This document shows positions 24,823 through 38,323 of a stretch of 64,000 nt of DNA, piece by piece. The stretch is from Centropus unirufus (lineage: Eukaryota > Chordata > Aves > Cuculiformes > Centropidae). Location: the NCBI GenBank assembly GCA_013397695.1, contig VYZI01000018.1, positions 1,007,642-1,071,641 of the forward strand, read 5' to 3'. A model generated the notes under the pieces. That model made no database searches, was not told where the DNA came from, and saw nothing but the letters and a program-made list of their open reading frames with translations. The position numbers and the translations under genes were made by a program. Within the stretch, counting starts at the first letter, position 1, and each line of letters begins with the position of its first letter.

Positions 24823-26124
24823 AAGTTGCTGTTTGGTTTATACACTTAGGATGAAAGGTTAGACAAAAGGATAGTTAGCAAATTAAAGTCTATTACCAGG
24901 AAACCATTAAAATAGGTTGGATCTTTAAACATTTTCTCCTGTCACTCATACTGTTTGTATTTTCAAAAGTGGATGTTCAAGCCTCATCTTTCCGTATGTG
25001 TTTTACAACCTGAATCAAAAAGCCGTCATTGGCCATGTTTTGGTGTTGATAAAATCCTGGAAGGTCCTGGAAGTCTTCAGGTCTTTCTTCAGTTTGTAAT
25101 AATGCTGACTGGCACATATCAAGTTCTGAACCTCTACTGAAAATGGATTGTAGGTGCTATTAACTGAAAGACAGGGTCTGTGGCTGTTACAAAATATTGC
25201 AATTCCTGTTCAAATTTTAAAATAACAAACTTTTCCTTCTCCAGTTATATTAATCAGAAATACATGCAGGCAGGACATTGTTTTGAAGAAATGTATGCTT
25301 TTTCTCCTGCAGTGATTTGAGTAGAAACTCTACATAAAAAACATTGTAAGATGAAATAAGACTTTTCGGGTGCTTTGCTCTGTGTCTGATCATTCATGTG
25401 TCCTATATCATTAAACCTGTGTATCACTATTGCTTTTTCTTATTCCAGTTCTAAAAACTGGGATTTCATTGCATATTTTTTCCTTAATGTCCTTAAAAAT
25501 TATACAGAGATTTTCTTACTTTGGGGAGTGGTAAAAATATGCATGGGCGAAGCAAGAATGACTCTACTAGTGCTGCAGGACAGTGGGAGCAGAGCCAAGG
25601 AGGCTCTCAGCTACTGTCTTTTTTTCATTTAGAGGTATGTCATCCTTCAGAGAATCCATTATATACATTGAATCATTCACCAACAGTTTTATATTGTGAA
25701 ATCAAGCATCTGTTTTTTGCTTTGTTCTGCTAATGATGTGCCTTTTGAATATACAAAGATTTTTTTTTTTATAGGATGATGATGGTAATGGAAGGATAAT
25801 ATGATGAATATGAAATAACTAAAATTACTAGCAAATGAATGTATGTGTGCTTCCACAGAAACAGAATATCAGCGAGGTGGCAATGCAAGAACTATTATGT
25901 ATCACATCATTCTTTACGCATCATTGTCTTTACAACTTACTATTAGTTGGTAATAGAATGTTGTCCAGGGGAGAAAGGGGGACAAAAATGAAGTACTCAG
26001 CAAAACGAGACATGAGACTGTGATAGCAATGTCACTTATCTACCTTGCAATGTTCTATTAGGAAGAAAGATGATCCAGAAGTATAAAGCAATAAAAATTA
26101 CAGGTTATATAATCTCATTCATAT

Positions 26125-26135
26125 NNNNNNNNNNN
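26125..26135. other. Assembly gap (11 N)
   Basis: Eleven unknown bases inside intron 2 of ZNF385B. The number may be a placeholder rather than a true length. Confidence 0.99.
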
Positions 26136-29100
26136 ATTTTGTAAAAATTGTAAATGAGAGAAATAAAATATCCCCTTCTATCACCTTAAGGTGGTGGTTG
26201 TTCTCATAATGAATGACAGTATTATTTGCTGAAGACGAAAATAATTTGTGACCCATGCTCTAGGTTTGTTTTTAGGTTACTAAAAATTCAAATCAGTAGC
26301 TTCTCTCTTCATTTACATAAACCTTATAATTTCCACTACCAAATTTTTGGAACCAGTATTGAGCTGTACATTTGTTGACGGTCCCCTAGCCACATGCTTG
26401 GTTGACATTGCTAGCAGCTTAAATGCTTTGCACTCCCTTTTAAACTCCTACAACAAAATCACGCACATTTGCTTCTTTTCCCATATTTACTTTGTCTATG
26501 TACTACAAAAACAAATTAATATCAAGCCAGGAAGGAGTACCTTTATCTATACCTAATACTTTCATAAACTTACTTTTTAGCAATTTGTTTCTTTAATGAG
26601 GCCATTCTTTTGATGCCAGTAACTTAGCTTTCTCACTTAATCAGTGAATAGGAAACAGAATGCCAGCGATTACTCATGCAGCTGGTGGTTGAACAGAGTT
26701 TTGGCTGTGTCCAGTTGTGTTAAAGATTGTGTTGAGTCTGTAAGACTTTATTTAAATTTCCTCTTTTTCTCCTAGCCTTTGAGTGAATTTAGTCTACAAT
26801 TGTAAAAGAATGGCTCAGGCCCATGCTGTTGCTTCAGGTGGCTTTGATTTCTACTCCTAAAGGAGATAAATATTCTAATATTTAACATTTTATTTCAGAA
26901 AAGGCGTACTTATTGGCAAAACAGTCTTGCTGTTGGCTTTTTCTGTACTTGTCAGCAATTATTTAAGTGAAGGAAGAGAACTCCAACAGTACAAGCTGGT
27001 CTAGCAGCAACCTTCACAAAATTTAAAATGTGGCTTGACTTGGAATTTTTTTGGTAAATGTTATTTTTACCCATACTTATATTTGGTTTTGTAACATAAA
27101 TGCAAGCAGTGTTTAAAACACAAGGAAAAACGTGTGTCCCTAGGGCATGGCAGGCAATTGTGAGACTGAGAAGTTGGTGAGTTTGGTCTGACACAGAATT
27201 GTTCAGAAATCCTGAATCAAAACCAAGCAAAAATATCCATGGCATCCAAAATATCCATTAGGCATTTAAATAGATATTTTGAAAATCTTCCTTTTTCATC
27301 CTTCCAGCATTAATTCTACAGCTGCTGTGGCTATGGACATGGCATGAGAAATATACTTCATTTCCCACTGCTTAAAAACTTTATATAGATCAATAGGTTA
27401 CATATTGTTTCCTTCTTACTTGTTTTCAAGGAGAGTGAAAGTATTTTGGTGTCTGTTAGACAAGTTATATTTGTAATGCTATTTTTTTGTCAAATCTTGA
27501 GTGCATGATTAAATACTCAGTCCTCAGGAAAATGTGCCACAGAAATCAACGAGAATATCCAGTTATAGATGACATTTAACTGAAATGGAAATGCACATTT
27601 CATAGTTGGCCTCAATGGCAGGTCAGCCTGGCCATGCACTAAGGAAGTAGTTCAGACACAGGCCCATGAGAATGTACTTGTATGCAAATTGCCAGTTCTT
27701 CTTGATTCATTTATTTAGACACCCCTAAATTTTGTACTGAGTTTCAAAGCACTTTAGCAGCTGTGGGTAGATTTTTAAGATTGTTTTTTTGCACAGACAG
27801 CGAGTGAGATGTGTTACTAGTAATATACTTCAGATTCATAGAGGGGAGGAGGCGATGTTATTTTTATAGTTGGGGAGATGAACCAAGCAGAAGTGAAGAA
27901 TGTCTGTGCAGAATACAATGTTTGTTGTAATTTTTGGATGTTATTTTCCTAGATATTCTTACATTATTAAACTGCTGGGGATGACAGTGCAAAACCATCG
28001 AAAGTCTGCATTCCAGTACCTCTAAAATAAATGTGACAGGCTGTAATGGGAGTATAAAATATTTACAAAATAAGAAATGTCTGGTGTCAGAAAAAGATAC
28101 GTTTAACCAGGAGCAACATTCGCTTTTGCCTAGATGAGAGTCATATTTGGTAATAGCAGAACTTATACTGTATTTCAAACTTTGCCTAAACTGTATCATC
28201 ATTTTCCAGCTCTTAAATTTTTCCATTCCAGCCAATACAGACAGGCATAGGTCAGAAAATATTAAAGGTTAAGGTAGATTTAAAGTAAATTTGCCTAGAC
28301 ATAAAGCACCAGAAACCAGGACAACCAAGCCATTGGATAGTCTAAGTTCATGGATAATCATTAAAATTAACGTTGACCCTTGATAGCTGCATGTTGTTTT
28401 GTGTCCTCTAGTCAGATCCACCTTGTTTTCAACTGCTGAAAGCATAGTGCTGCTGATCTTGATGAGTTTTATGAATAAACTTTTAGTGAAAGTTTTCCCA
28501 GCCCAGTTTACAGTGGTGTGTCACTGGGAAATTAGATATCAGCAATGTACACTAGGAAACCACTCCATATATGTGTTTGTAGACGAACTGATTTTCTCTA
28601 GAACTAATGCCCTGCACTTACCATAGTTACCTGTTTGCCCTAGTCAGTCTAAAAATTATAAAGGGGGGAGGAGGGCAAAAATTCTATTGATATCTTTTTA
28701 AATGAGCAAAATAGAAGTCTGATACAACCCGCACTATATAAAAAAAGCAGAACTGAAGACAAACAGGTGAGATGGAAGCACAACGGAGTTGCTTCAAGTG
28801 ATTGTTAGAATTTAAGATTGTTTGCTCCAAGACACAGGACATACACTCCTGCATGTTGCCTGAGAATACAGAATGAACCCTTCTTATTCCATTTGCTTTT
28901 GCACGGAGAAGTTGCATTATGTTGAAAATTAAATATTTTTTTCAAATTTCAGTGCCCTTTGTCAATATATAGCAACTTCTGCACAGTCTCTTTGCTATAT
29001 ATTAAGTGCCAGCAATATCCCTCCTCACCTCCTTAGTGAGGTCCCCCAGATTTTTCTTTATCTTGGTCAGTAAGACATCTAAACCACCAACCAACCAACC

Positions 29101-29307
29101 AAAAGTTATATCCCAAGATTCCCTGACTATGCAAGGAAATGACTAAAAATCATAGATGATATATTAAGATAATCTCAGACACCCCGGCAACTGGACCAGC
29201 ACGTACTCTCTGTTAAGTAAAGGTGTACAAGTAAGTAAAAAAATAGGTTTTGCAGGGCAAGATTTTACAGTTGCAGAACTGTGTGTTCTGAACTTCTGAA
29301 TATTTTC

Positions 29308-29350
29308 TAGTTCTCATCTAGTTCTCATCTAATTCTCATCTAATTCTCAT
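29308..29350 (+). repeat. Four-copy 11-base tandem repeat
   Basis: The unit TAGTTCTCATC occurs twice (29308, 29319). It is followed by TAATTCTCATC at 29330 and a 10-base partial copy at 29341. The change of G to A in the last two units shows ordered growth of the array. It is a short minisatellite inside ZNF385B intron 2. Confidence 0.9.
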
Positions 29351-32300
29351 AAAAATCAAGCCTATCCAAATTTTTATGACATTGCATCTTTAACATGAAC
29401 AGTTGTAAAGATTTTTGTAATCTGAAAATATGACAGGTTCCTTTGTACGAGAATTCCCTTGAGTCTTTTGTATGCCATATCACAAATAAGATATCTAAGA
29501 AATTAAGTATCAACATCACTGTTGTGCCATAGTTAAACAGGCTATACTTCTGAAATGAAAAAGATCCTTCAGCTCAGCCTGTTGGAGAGTAGTGATGCAG
29601 TAAATCAAATAACTAGTCTAGCTGCAGAGATTCAATAATGCAGAGCCACCCAGACATTTCCTGATGTAGCTTCAGTATCTCGAGAAAATATGTTGTAGTT
29701 TATTTCAATACACATTTGTGTTTGAGATGAAAAGGTTTATATTTATAGCTTTCATTTGTTTCTCATCCTTGCATAGAAGCAAAATTGGTTTTCTTTAGCA
29801 TGTGTCAAGTGGATTTATTTCACGTAACGTTTCATTACATAAAACCCAGCCGTTTTTCAGACAGGCTTGAGGTATAAGAGAAAATATTTTACAAAACCTA
29901 CAAGTAATCAAAGGGTTAATAGATACATTATGCTGTCTGATTTGCATGTAGGTTTGCAGCGGAATTTTTCTAGAACAGAGCCCTACGGGTTTTTCAGCTT
30001 CATTTCTCAGTAGACTGCACAACTGGTGAGAAAGTAGGTATTTTGTCTGACAGCCAGTAGTCTCATTATTCAGCAAATGTGGAGATAAAACAAAAAAGAT
30101 TTTGAAATCCCTTATCAAAGTTAGCTAACTCTGTCTTAATGAGTGTCAGGAAATAATCTAATGCTCTTTGTTGTTTTTTTGAGTGATGCTGAGATGCAGG
30201 ACAGAGTGCTTACAAATGCTGTAAAGGTTATGACCACTACTGACTTAATTGCTTTCCTGCTATTGCTTTATGGCATATGTTACTCATAGTGTTTGTTCAT
30301 CTTTTTCTTTGTAAAAAGGATAATTAATTGTGGGAGTGCATGCTTTATTCCTGTATAACAGTGTGAGCCAGCAGAAGATAAGAGTTTCTGTGAGGAACAA
30401 TGTTTTGAGACTCACTTTTCGTACCGGAGCTATTCTCTGCCTTTCTATTCAGTAGCTTTTCTGCTCCTGTACTGAGGGAGGGTTTTTTTCTTTTTTTTCC
30501 ATTTTTGTCATTCTGTTGTTAATTTGGTCATTGATCTTCTCCCACCATATCTTATTTCAGGGCAAATACATGTACAGCAATTATTGTTTCCAATATGATG
30601 ACTTCTGGGTCCTCTTTGTCTGCCCCAGACCTGTGTCCCAGGGTGGATCCTAGAGTTTGTTTGAAGGTGGTCCTCCAAGTACAATGTGGCTAAATAAGCT
30701 TTCCCTCCTTGGTTTTATTTTCTCGTGGTTTCTTAACATTTCCTTTAATTACTGATAATCACGCTTGTAACCTCTTTGTCTGTGATCTCTCTATTTTCGT
30801 GTTCTCTAATCAGCAATTTAGCTAAGGCTATTTATTTTTCTCCAGATTCTTCATGTCCTTCACTGTCAAAGCTCTCCATACATTTCTGTGTCTTTTATAA
30901 TGTACTTCCAAGATGCTGATTTGCACCTACCACCCATCCGCCACTGCAAACAGCTTCCCAAAGAGCTTCCCACCTTTCATGGTCCTATTTGTAAAGAATT
31001 CCCTGCTAATAGCTGCAAAACTTACTTATGTTGCTCTCGCCGCTGAAAATTTCTTTCTCTGTTCCAAAGAGAAAGAAAAATTTTTCAGAGGAATCTTATG
31101 AGAAGCTTGGCTGCCACACTGGTGCCTGTGTTGGCGACCAGTTTTTCTGTCTCTCCTGTGATTTCATACCTGTCTCTCTACAACTGTGATCTCTGCTTAT
31201 AAACTGCAGATTGCTCGATCTAGGGACCATCATATTGTTCTAGTTGCAGAAAGCTCAGAACAGCAACGTCAAGTGATAGGTTTTAGTAATATCGACTAAC
31301 TTGCCTCTTTTCAGCATTGTTGAAGGGCACATTTTATGCAGTGTAGGAAGAAAACATTTAGTGGGAATAATCGTCAGGTTTTAGTTTTATGTCAGATATG
31401 CCAAGTACCTAAAGTCAAATATTAACTGAGAGCTTTATTTTTCAATAACCATTTTTAATTTGTGTTCACTGCTTTCAATTTAGCTATGGTGATAGGCTTT
31501 TCAGCAAAATTTCTTTGTTTGTACATAGCTGTAATGACTGCAACTGATTTTACCTTTGCTACACAATTGGTCAAGAAAAGAGCACTTATATGACAATCTG
31601 ACAATCTGATTGATTTTTCTCTTCCCTTCTGTAATCACTGTATGCTTCAAATTGTTGCTTAATACAGTCCAATATTTATAGGCATACTTTGGAGCTGTTG
31701 AAATTACAGGGAGAAGCTGAAAAAAGCTGAAAACCTGTTTCACTCTGTGCAGCTCTGCTGTTCTGTTGTGTGACCAGGTGGAAGAATTATCAAAACAAAT
31801 CTCCATCTCTCAGGTGGGCAATTATCCTATCTCTCAAAAGAGCTTCTGTGTAGGGCTGACTAGAGCAGTGCTAACCACTTTGCAATGCTTGTGCTGCCCT
31901 CCTGTTCTAAGTAATTTTTGTATGGCTACTGTTCAGTGCCTGCAGCTGGGGATGCAGTGAAGGACCTGGCACAAAGAAAGGTGTGAAACCAAAGCCTGAC
32001 AGTGGGAGGTTATAAGCATGGCTTGGTCTCTTCCTGATGGGGAGCAGCCTCCATCATAGCCAGTGCCACTCTGGGAGGCTGTCCTCTGTCCTGGGATCCT
32101 TGTTCATGTGCTCGTATCATAATAGCTCCAGCTTCTGGCAGAGAAGAGAGGCAGGCAGGTGTGAAGCTATGCGTTTCATCACATGCACACAAAATATGTC
32201 TTTTCAGTAATTTAAATGTTATTTCTTCTGTTACTGTCAATGTAAGAGCAGATTTATTGATTACAGGCAGAAAATGTATGTGACAGTTTTGTAAGGGTTA

Positions 32301-35300
32301 TTAAGATCGTAGCAAAGCTCTGTACCTAAAAGCTTTTAGCATACCTGTTGGAAAGGGCTTCTACAAGTGTACCACATCTTTACCCTGGCTAATCTTAAAA
32401 AATTTAGATATAATATTATGCTATTTGTATATAGATATATATTATAAAATGGTTAACAATTCACATAAATCACAAAATAAACCCAGTGAACTCCTTGGCA
32501 AAACTGCTTAATGGAATGGTTAGAGGAATTAAAGACAAAACTCTTCCTTTTACTTTCTGCATGGACTGCCTTGATCACTCGATTGTGAGCTGGGGCAGAG
32601 CATTCACAGGCAGTTGCTCACCAGTAAAGAAAAATAACTGAAAAAAAGGAGATTTAGGTTGTGTCTCAGAGGGAAGAAGTTTTATAGTAACATTTTTTTT
32701 CCCCCCTTACTGAGGTAGGGCAAAACCCTTCACTTAGCTGAGCTAGGATTTTGGCATTGACAGGTGAGTCCTATAGATTATGTCTTAGCAAGTAGTGAGA
32801 GTCATGTGACCTGAAAATATTAGTAAATCACTGGAGCTGGTCTTGCACTGGAAACCAGAACCTGGTAGATCTGAACCTGTCAGATGTGATTGGGCACTGT
32901 GTCCTGACTTTGGTACATACAGCTGAAATGAGGCGGTACTAATTAGATGAATAAGTCTTGAATTTTAACAGGGTGCTGACATAAACATAAGGCAAACAAC
33001 CAAAAATATGTGAAAACAACTTCAAAGCAGAATTGAAACAATGTAAGTAGGCGACGAGAGCATTGGTATTACTGAGCCCAAAGCAATACTTAATTAGCTG
33101 GCTTTATTTTTTCCTGGGGCTCTATTTCAAAATAAATTCACTCTTCAGTGGGAACTTGAAATGAACCATTAATTTACTTATCCAGAGTCTTGAGGAAAAG
33201 GGAAACTCAATTTAAGGACATGAATTCAACATAGATGAAATGTTGCCTTTCTGTGTGGAAAAAGAACATAATCAGATACAGTGGAACAGTATGAGTTAGA
33301 TTTTAAATGAACCCCTTTGCAGGCGAGTTAGGATCTAAGAATTTCAGCCTGACCCTCACTAAGGTTGAATTACAATTGCAGTTTCCTGGAAGGAGGTCGG
33401 TACCACTGTGATCTCCTGCTTCCAGCTGTGCTCTGCCAGGTGGTGCAGCGGGAGCTGGAGGTACAGTCCTGAGCAGGGTGGACACACTCATGTATTTGTT
33501 TGCCCTCTGCCCAGGTTCTTTGGGCTCCATGGGTTTGGCCCAGGTGGAAGTCAGAGCAAATTCGAGCCTATTCTCAACAATACTTGCCTACAAAAATAAC
33601 AGGAGGACTATAATCCTACCACTGCATCTATCTACATTTATTTTATACAGTGATTACAGTTTGGAAGTATGCATATGCATGCAGGCATTAACAGTTACAT
33701 TTCTGATTTCTGTGTGAAGATATTTGTTAGCTCGGTGCTATAAATACAACTAAAAGAGTAATCCTCTTTGTGCTTTGTATAATCTATACGTGCAATTTGC
33801 ATTTGCTGTGCTTTGCATAGTTGAATACTTGGCATTTCTATCTCAAACATAAAACTATAAGTAATGGTGTTTTCAGTTCTGTGGTCCGAAAATAATAAGC
33901 TGTATTCAAAAACCCATTTGGAGAAGCGCAATTTTCTGATTTTAGAAGCCAGGACATCCCAAGTCTGGCCCCACTGCAGTGACAAATATGTACTTAGCTC
34001 AGTGTACTTTCTGTGGGTGTTAAATAACCTGACAATTATGATCTTTGAAGATGTTCTGCATTAAGCATTTAGAATGGTGAAAGGAAACATTAATTCACAG
34101 AGGGGCGTGTGTCTCTCCTTATATACATACATCCCCATGGATGAAGAGCTTATTTGTGTCAGGAAGCTTTCCAAATGATGGTATTATTATGTGAACAGAG
34201 GTTCTTTCCAAAAGCTGAGACACTGGCAGAATAGAGCCCAGCTGGATGCTTGTAACCTCTCTAGTTTTCTAGAAGTTTTCTTGTTCGCTTATTATATGCT
34301 ATGTACTCTAGAATTGCTTTGTATTATGAATAGTGAGAACACTCTAAATCTAGGGAATATTTTAAAAATTTACTTACTATGATGGTGGCTGGATAAGTGA
34401 AGTGGGAAATGGAATCTGTCATTTTTCAATCATCTGTTAAATTCAGCGATGGAAAGCCATCAGTCTGTGGTGGTGACTGGTGGCCTGCATGAAATGGATC
34501 TTACTCCATTGCTCAGAATCTCACTCCACAGGTCCTTGATGGCAAAACAACAAAAAAAATCTGCTACCTCTTGCTGCAGACAGTTTGAACAGCGAGATCA
34601 GGGGCTGTGGGCCAAGGTGTGAATGGTGCATTTGCTGCACAAGGCAGGCTCTCAGGCTGTGGGTCTCAGCACGCATCAGCTGGTGTTCCTGCTAGCCCAC
34701 TCCTGTCCTCATCCTCACAGGAGATGGCTTCTGTCTCTGGGAATTGCTTCATAAGCACCAAATCTTTATACTTACATTAAAAACAAGCAAACAAAAACCC
34801 CAAAACACATGGGAAACAGTATAAAGGGGCCCTAGACTAGATGTGTATTCTCTATATACAAAGATAGAGCTTGCAGTTCTGCAGCTGCACTATTCTTTCA
34901 AGATCTGAAATGCAACATACTGAGGAACCATCCTTTATTACACTCAGCTTCACATATATCCATGTGTTATGCCTTTTGCCGTCTGGCATAATAGTCCATG
35001 GAACAACACTAAGTTTGTTTTCCTGTAATGTGAATTCACAAATGGCAGCAGTTCAGCGTGTTTCCTTTGTAGAGGTTAGCACTTCTGAGAACTTTTCATG
35101 TTGAAAACTCTTTAATTTAGAATGTTAGCAAATGCTGTTTATTAAAAAACATACAGTTTATGAAGACTCACAAGTCATCTGATGTGTTCTAGATTCTTGC
35201 AGACGTGACTTATTTCTATAGAGACATTAAAATTGAATAGTGTATGAACTATGAGTTAATATAACTTTCTTTTGTAATACTTCAACAATCAAAATACTTT

Positions 35301-36730
35301 CAGAGTCTGGTTTTATCATGAATTTGGTCTTTTTATTTCATATGATAAAGTTCATATAATGTAATTTCAAGGTACTTTTAGCACTACTTTAAAAAATAAT
35401 TCTTTTATTAGAATTTTTCTCCTGGTTTTTAACAATCTAAATTGATGTACTGCCGTGCATTTCTGGGAAATATGCCAACAGCTGTGGGTTTTGGTTTCAG
35501 AATGCCTGTTCATAGTTCATAAGCACTGTCAAGTGCTGGTTGTAGGGGATACAATCCTATTTCAGACTTCTTGGTAGCACAGCATTGGCCAAACACAGAG
35601 TGATGCTAAGTGGTAGCTGAAAAGTGCTAAGGTCCATGTTTAAAAATAACCAAGTGTTCCTAATATAACCTAGATTTTCAAATCACTTTTTCAACACTAT
35701 TTAGAACTATGCCATAGATTTCACATAGGATATGAGTAGTTTTTTAAAGTTATGAAAAAGCTATAAGATTTTTTTACTAGCTTAGATGATAAAATTTGAT
35801 TCCAGTTGTTTCAAGTGATGACTTAGGCAATAATTTCTTATGTCCATTTTGTCAGGATTGCTCATGCCAAAACCACTGTACTGTCCCACTCATCCCATGT
35901 TCCTTATGGGTGAGCTGCTTTAGTGCTAGCAACTTGTATGGCCTGTGGTCACAAGGACTGCAGTTGAACAGCTTAAAATGCAATGAGCTCTTCTAGATAA
36001 CGTGTAGGCAAGGAGAATTTGACTACTGACTCTGGCACAAAATTCCTCTTTAGGCACAGCTGGGGCATGAAATTTTTGGCCTTGCTGTCAGCACCTGTAA
36101 AATGAAGTAATATCTGCCTGACTGTCTCATAGAAGTACAGACGATTGACTCATGCTTGTGAAGTGATACAGGGATGCACTGAATGCAAATCAGAGCCACC
36201 TGATCTCCATATATATGGGGAATTCTTTTTGGAAAAACCTAAAAATGTTTGCAGCTGTGTTTATATGTGTAGTGTAGTACCATAATCAACTCCTGCCCCT
36301 GAAATGAGGACTGTTATAGGTGAAGATAATGGTGGGTGCTTTCAGTGTCCTTGCAGCGTCCTTGAGAAACTTGAGCTATTCTAAAGGCTCATATATTGCT
36401 TTTCAGAAGTACTTCTGTATTCCCTGTGCAAAGACTCACATGTTTCTGAGTCCTCTCCAGTCCTTAACCCTGGCTGTCTTTAGGTTTTCTTGGGCTGGGC
36501 AAACCTGCAGCATGACAGCAACAATAGCTGGCATGAATTTGTTGAAGTCATTGGTATTCACTGGGAACCTTAAAACAGGAAAATCACCCCTTTTATCGGA
36601 AATTTCAGATTTCATGGTAGAATTTTAACAAGATTTCAAGGATGCTGCTGTCCTGTATAAAATGAGATGAATTAAGCCCCCGTTGTGTTATGGTCACTAA
36701 AACCACAGATCTATTACTGTATGATTATTT

Positions 36731-36785
36731 TGTGTGTGTGTGTGTGCAGCATATTATGACATGTGTATTTTGCTTCTTTTAGAAG
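36731..36785 (+). promoter_or_regulatory. ZNF385B: Compound 3' splice region with (TG)8, alternative acceptor and NAGNAG
   Basis: The main acceptor is TAG at 36780-36782. It is followed at once by AAG (36783-36785), a NAGNAG arrangement that would add or drop one Glu codon. At 36747-36749 a CAG follows a (TG)8 tract. Its use would add exactly 33 bases, in frame and without a stop, encoding AYYDMCILLLL before the conserved EDKGK. The sequence shows the possibilities; transcript use is unknown. Confidence 0.6.
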
Positions 36786-37028
36786 ATAAAGGGAAAACAA
36801 AACCCAATAGTGCAAGTCAGCAGTCCAGTACAGAAGTGGGTCCTTCTCTTCCAAAACCTGGAGTGGCAGCAGTGGCACCTGTAACACCTGCCTCATCCTC
36901 CAAGAGCACAAATGGAGCTTCTAGCACAGTTTCTGAGTCAGAAGAGGAAAAAGCCAAAAAACTATTATACTGTTCATTATGCAAAGTAGCTGTGAATTCT
37001 CTGTCACAACTAGAAGCCCACAATACGG
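36783..37028 (+). CDS. ZNF385B: ZNF385B exon 3 of the window, linker and most of finger 2
   Basis: This 246-base exon is phase 1 at both ends. It starts with EDKGK and a Ser/Gln/Pro/Ala-rich linker (residues about 97-135), then SKSTNGASSTV, the acidic SESEEEKAKK patch and YCSLCKVAVNSLSQLEAHNT. The last part is finger 2 with ligands C155, C158 and H171; its final His lies in the next exon. The KLLYCSLCKVAVNS block is highly typical of ZNF385B and ZNF385D, while the low-complexity linker is the part expected to vary between species. The donor is strong (CGG|gtaagt). Because both ends are phase 1, skipping the exon keeps the frame and removes the linker and most of finger 2. Confidence 0.96.
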
Positions 37029-38144
37029 GTAAGTAAGCATATAGTGCAAGTCAGTTGTGTGTTACTATTTTCAAAATTCAGTGCAACAAAGCTGTTTTCG
37101 GACACTGTGATAGCCTCACTTCACTTAAGAGCCGTTAGTTAAAACTTAGAGTGGCAAGTCACAAAACATTTCTGTTAATTGCAATTTCATGTGTGGTGTT
37201 TGACATTTTAAATAAAGCCCTCTTAAATATTTTTAACTGTATTTCATGTACTCTATACACTTTTAGTTGGTAAAATCCCGACAGTTCGTTTTACCTAATC
37301 AGATTCTATCATAATTCCCCAGTGAGGCTTGCATTATGATCATAGTGGTTTCTGTACAACGAAGGTTTCTAAAATGTGAGTTGTCTTTCATATTTGCCAT
37401 AGGTCAGATTCACCTAATTGTGTCAGTTCTTTCATATTTTTCTCATTATCTTCGGTGTCTGTTTTTTTACTGGTACAACTTATGATAATTTTTTTATTAG
37501 ATATTTTTGATAATTTGAGGGTAGCCTCTATAGATTTCCTAGATGTCCTAGAATCGTTATTATTGCATATTAGATGTGCCCTCTTTAAAAGGCCACAAAC
37601 AGCAATCCCTAAGGTGCTCTGGCTACTCTGTGATATGATGGTGACATAAGGCTTGTTAACAAACCATTGAAGCTGGTTTTACAGCTGTAATCCACTCTTA
37701 AAAATGTCAAAAGGGCTACTTTTTCCAAATCAGTGGATTCTTATTGAAGTATTTCTGTTCCTAGGCAGGTTTTGAGTGGTTGCTGTGGTTCCTCTCCCAC
37801 TCTTGTCTAATGCCCTTTTTCATGACTCATCAGCTATATGGGTATTGGCAGAAGAATAAGCAACCTTGGCCATGCAGCCACATGCTGCCCTCAAACAGAG
37901 AGGCAATGGTCCAGTGTCCCTGTTGTTCCCTTTGTGCATAAACCTTTCTTTCTCCGTCTGGTTTCCCTTTATATCGAGGAAGAGACTACGACACTTGCCA
38001 AAACCAGAGCCATCGTTAATCCCAATCTGTGATGACTTCAACCATTCTGTATTGAAGATGAATGTGTTACAAAAAGTTACAAGGCTAACGGACATGGGTT
38101 TATGTTGTTGATCATTAACTTACCTGTGTCTCCTTGCCCGTTAG
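37029..38144 (+). other. ZNF385B: ZNF385B intron 3 of the window (1.1 kb, phase 1)
   Basis: A short A+T-rich intron between a gtaagt donor and a ctccttgcccgttag acceptor. Retention would add one codon (Lys) and then a stop. Nothing else was recognised in it. Confidence 0.9.
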
Positions 38145-38323
38145 GCTCTAAGCACAAGACCATGGTCGAGGCTCGGAACGGTGCTGGTCCCATCAAGTCT
38201 TACCCTAGACCTGGATCTCGGCTGAAGGTGCAGAATGGAAATAAAGGCTCAGGACTGCAGAACAAGACATTTCATTGTGAAATTTGTGATGTCCATGTTA
38301 ATTCAGAAATTCAGCTTAAACAG
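38145..38323 (+). CDS. ZNF385B: ZNF385B exon 4 of the window, end of finger 2 and start of finger 3
   Basis: This 179-base exon enters in phase 1 and leaves in phase 0. It begins with the GSKHKTMVEARNGAGPIKSY block, so H177 completes finger 2. A Pro/Gly/Lys-rich basic spacer follows (PRPGSRLKVQNGNKGSG), and then LQNKTFHCEICDVHVNSEIQ with C218 and C221 of finger 3. The exon stops at LKQ, one codon before the first His of finger 3. The acceptor is ccgttag and the donor is moderate (CAG|gtagct). The segment NKTFHCEICDVHVNSE is near-invariant in the family. Skipping would break the frame. Confidence 0.97.

Larger units (their letters stand above)
23051..36782 (+). other. ZNF385B: ZNF385B intron 2 of the window (13.7 kb, phase 1)
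   Basis: This is the longest complete intron in the window. It holds an AT microsatellite and hairpin (23633-23680), a short imperfect duplication (24774-24822), an 11-base assembly gap (26125-26135) and an 11-base tandem repeat (29308-29350). I recognised no LINE fragment, RNA gene or extra coding exon. The open frames in it are short and lack splice borders in a matching phase. Confidence 0.85.
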
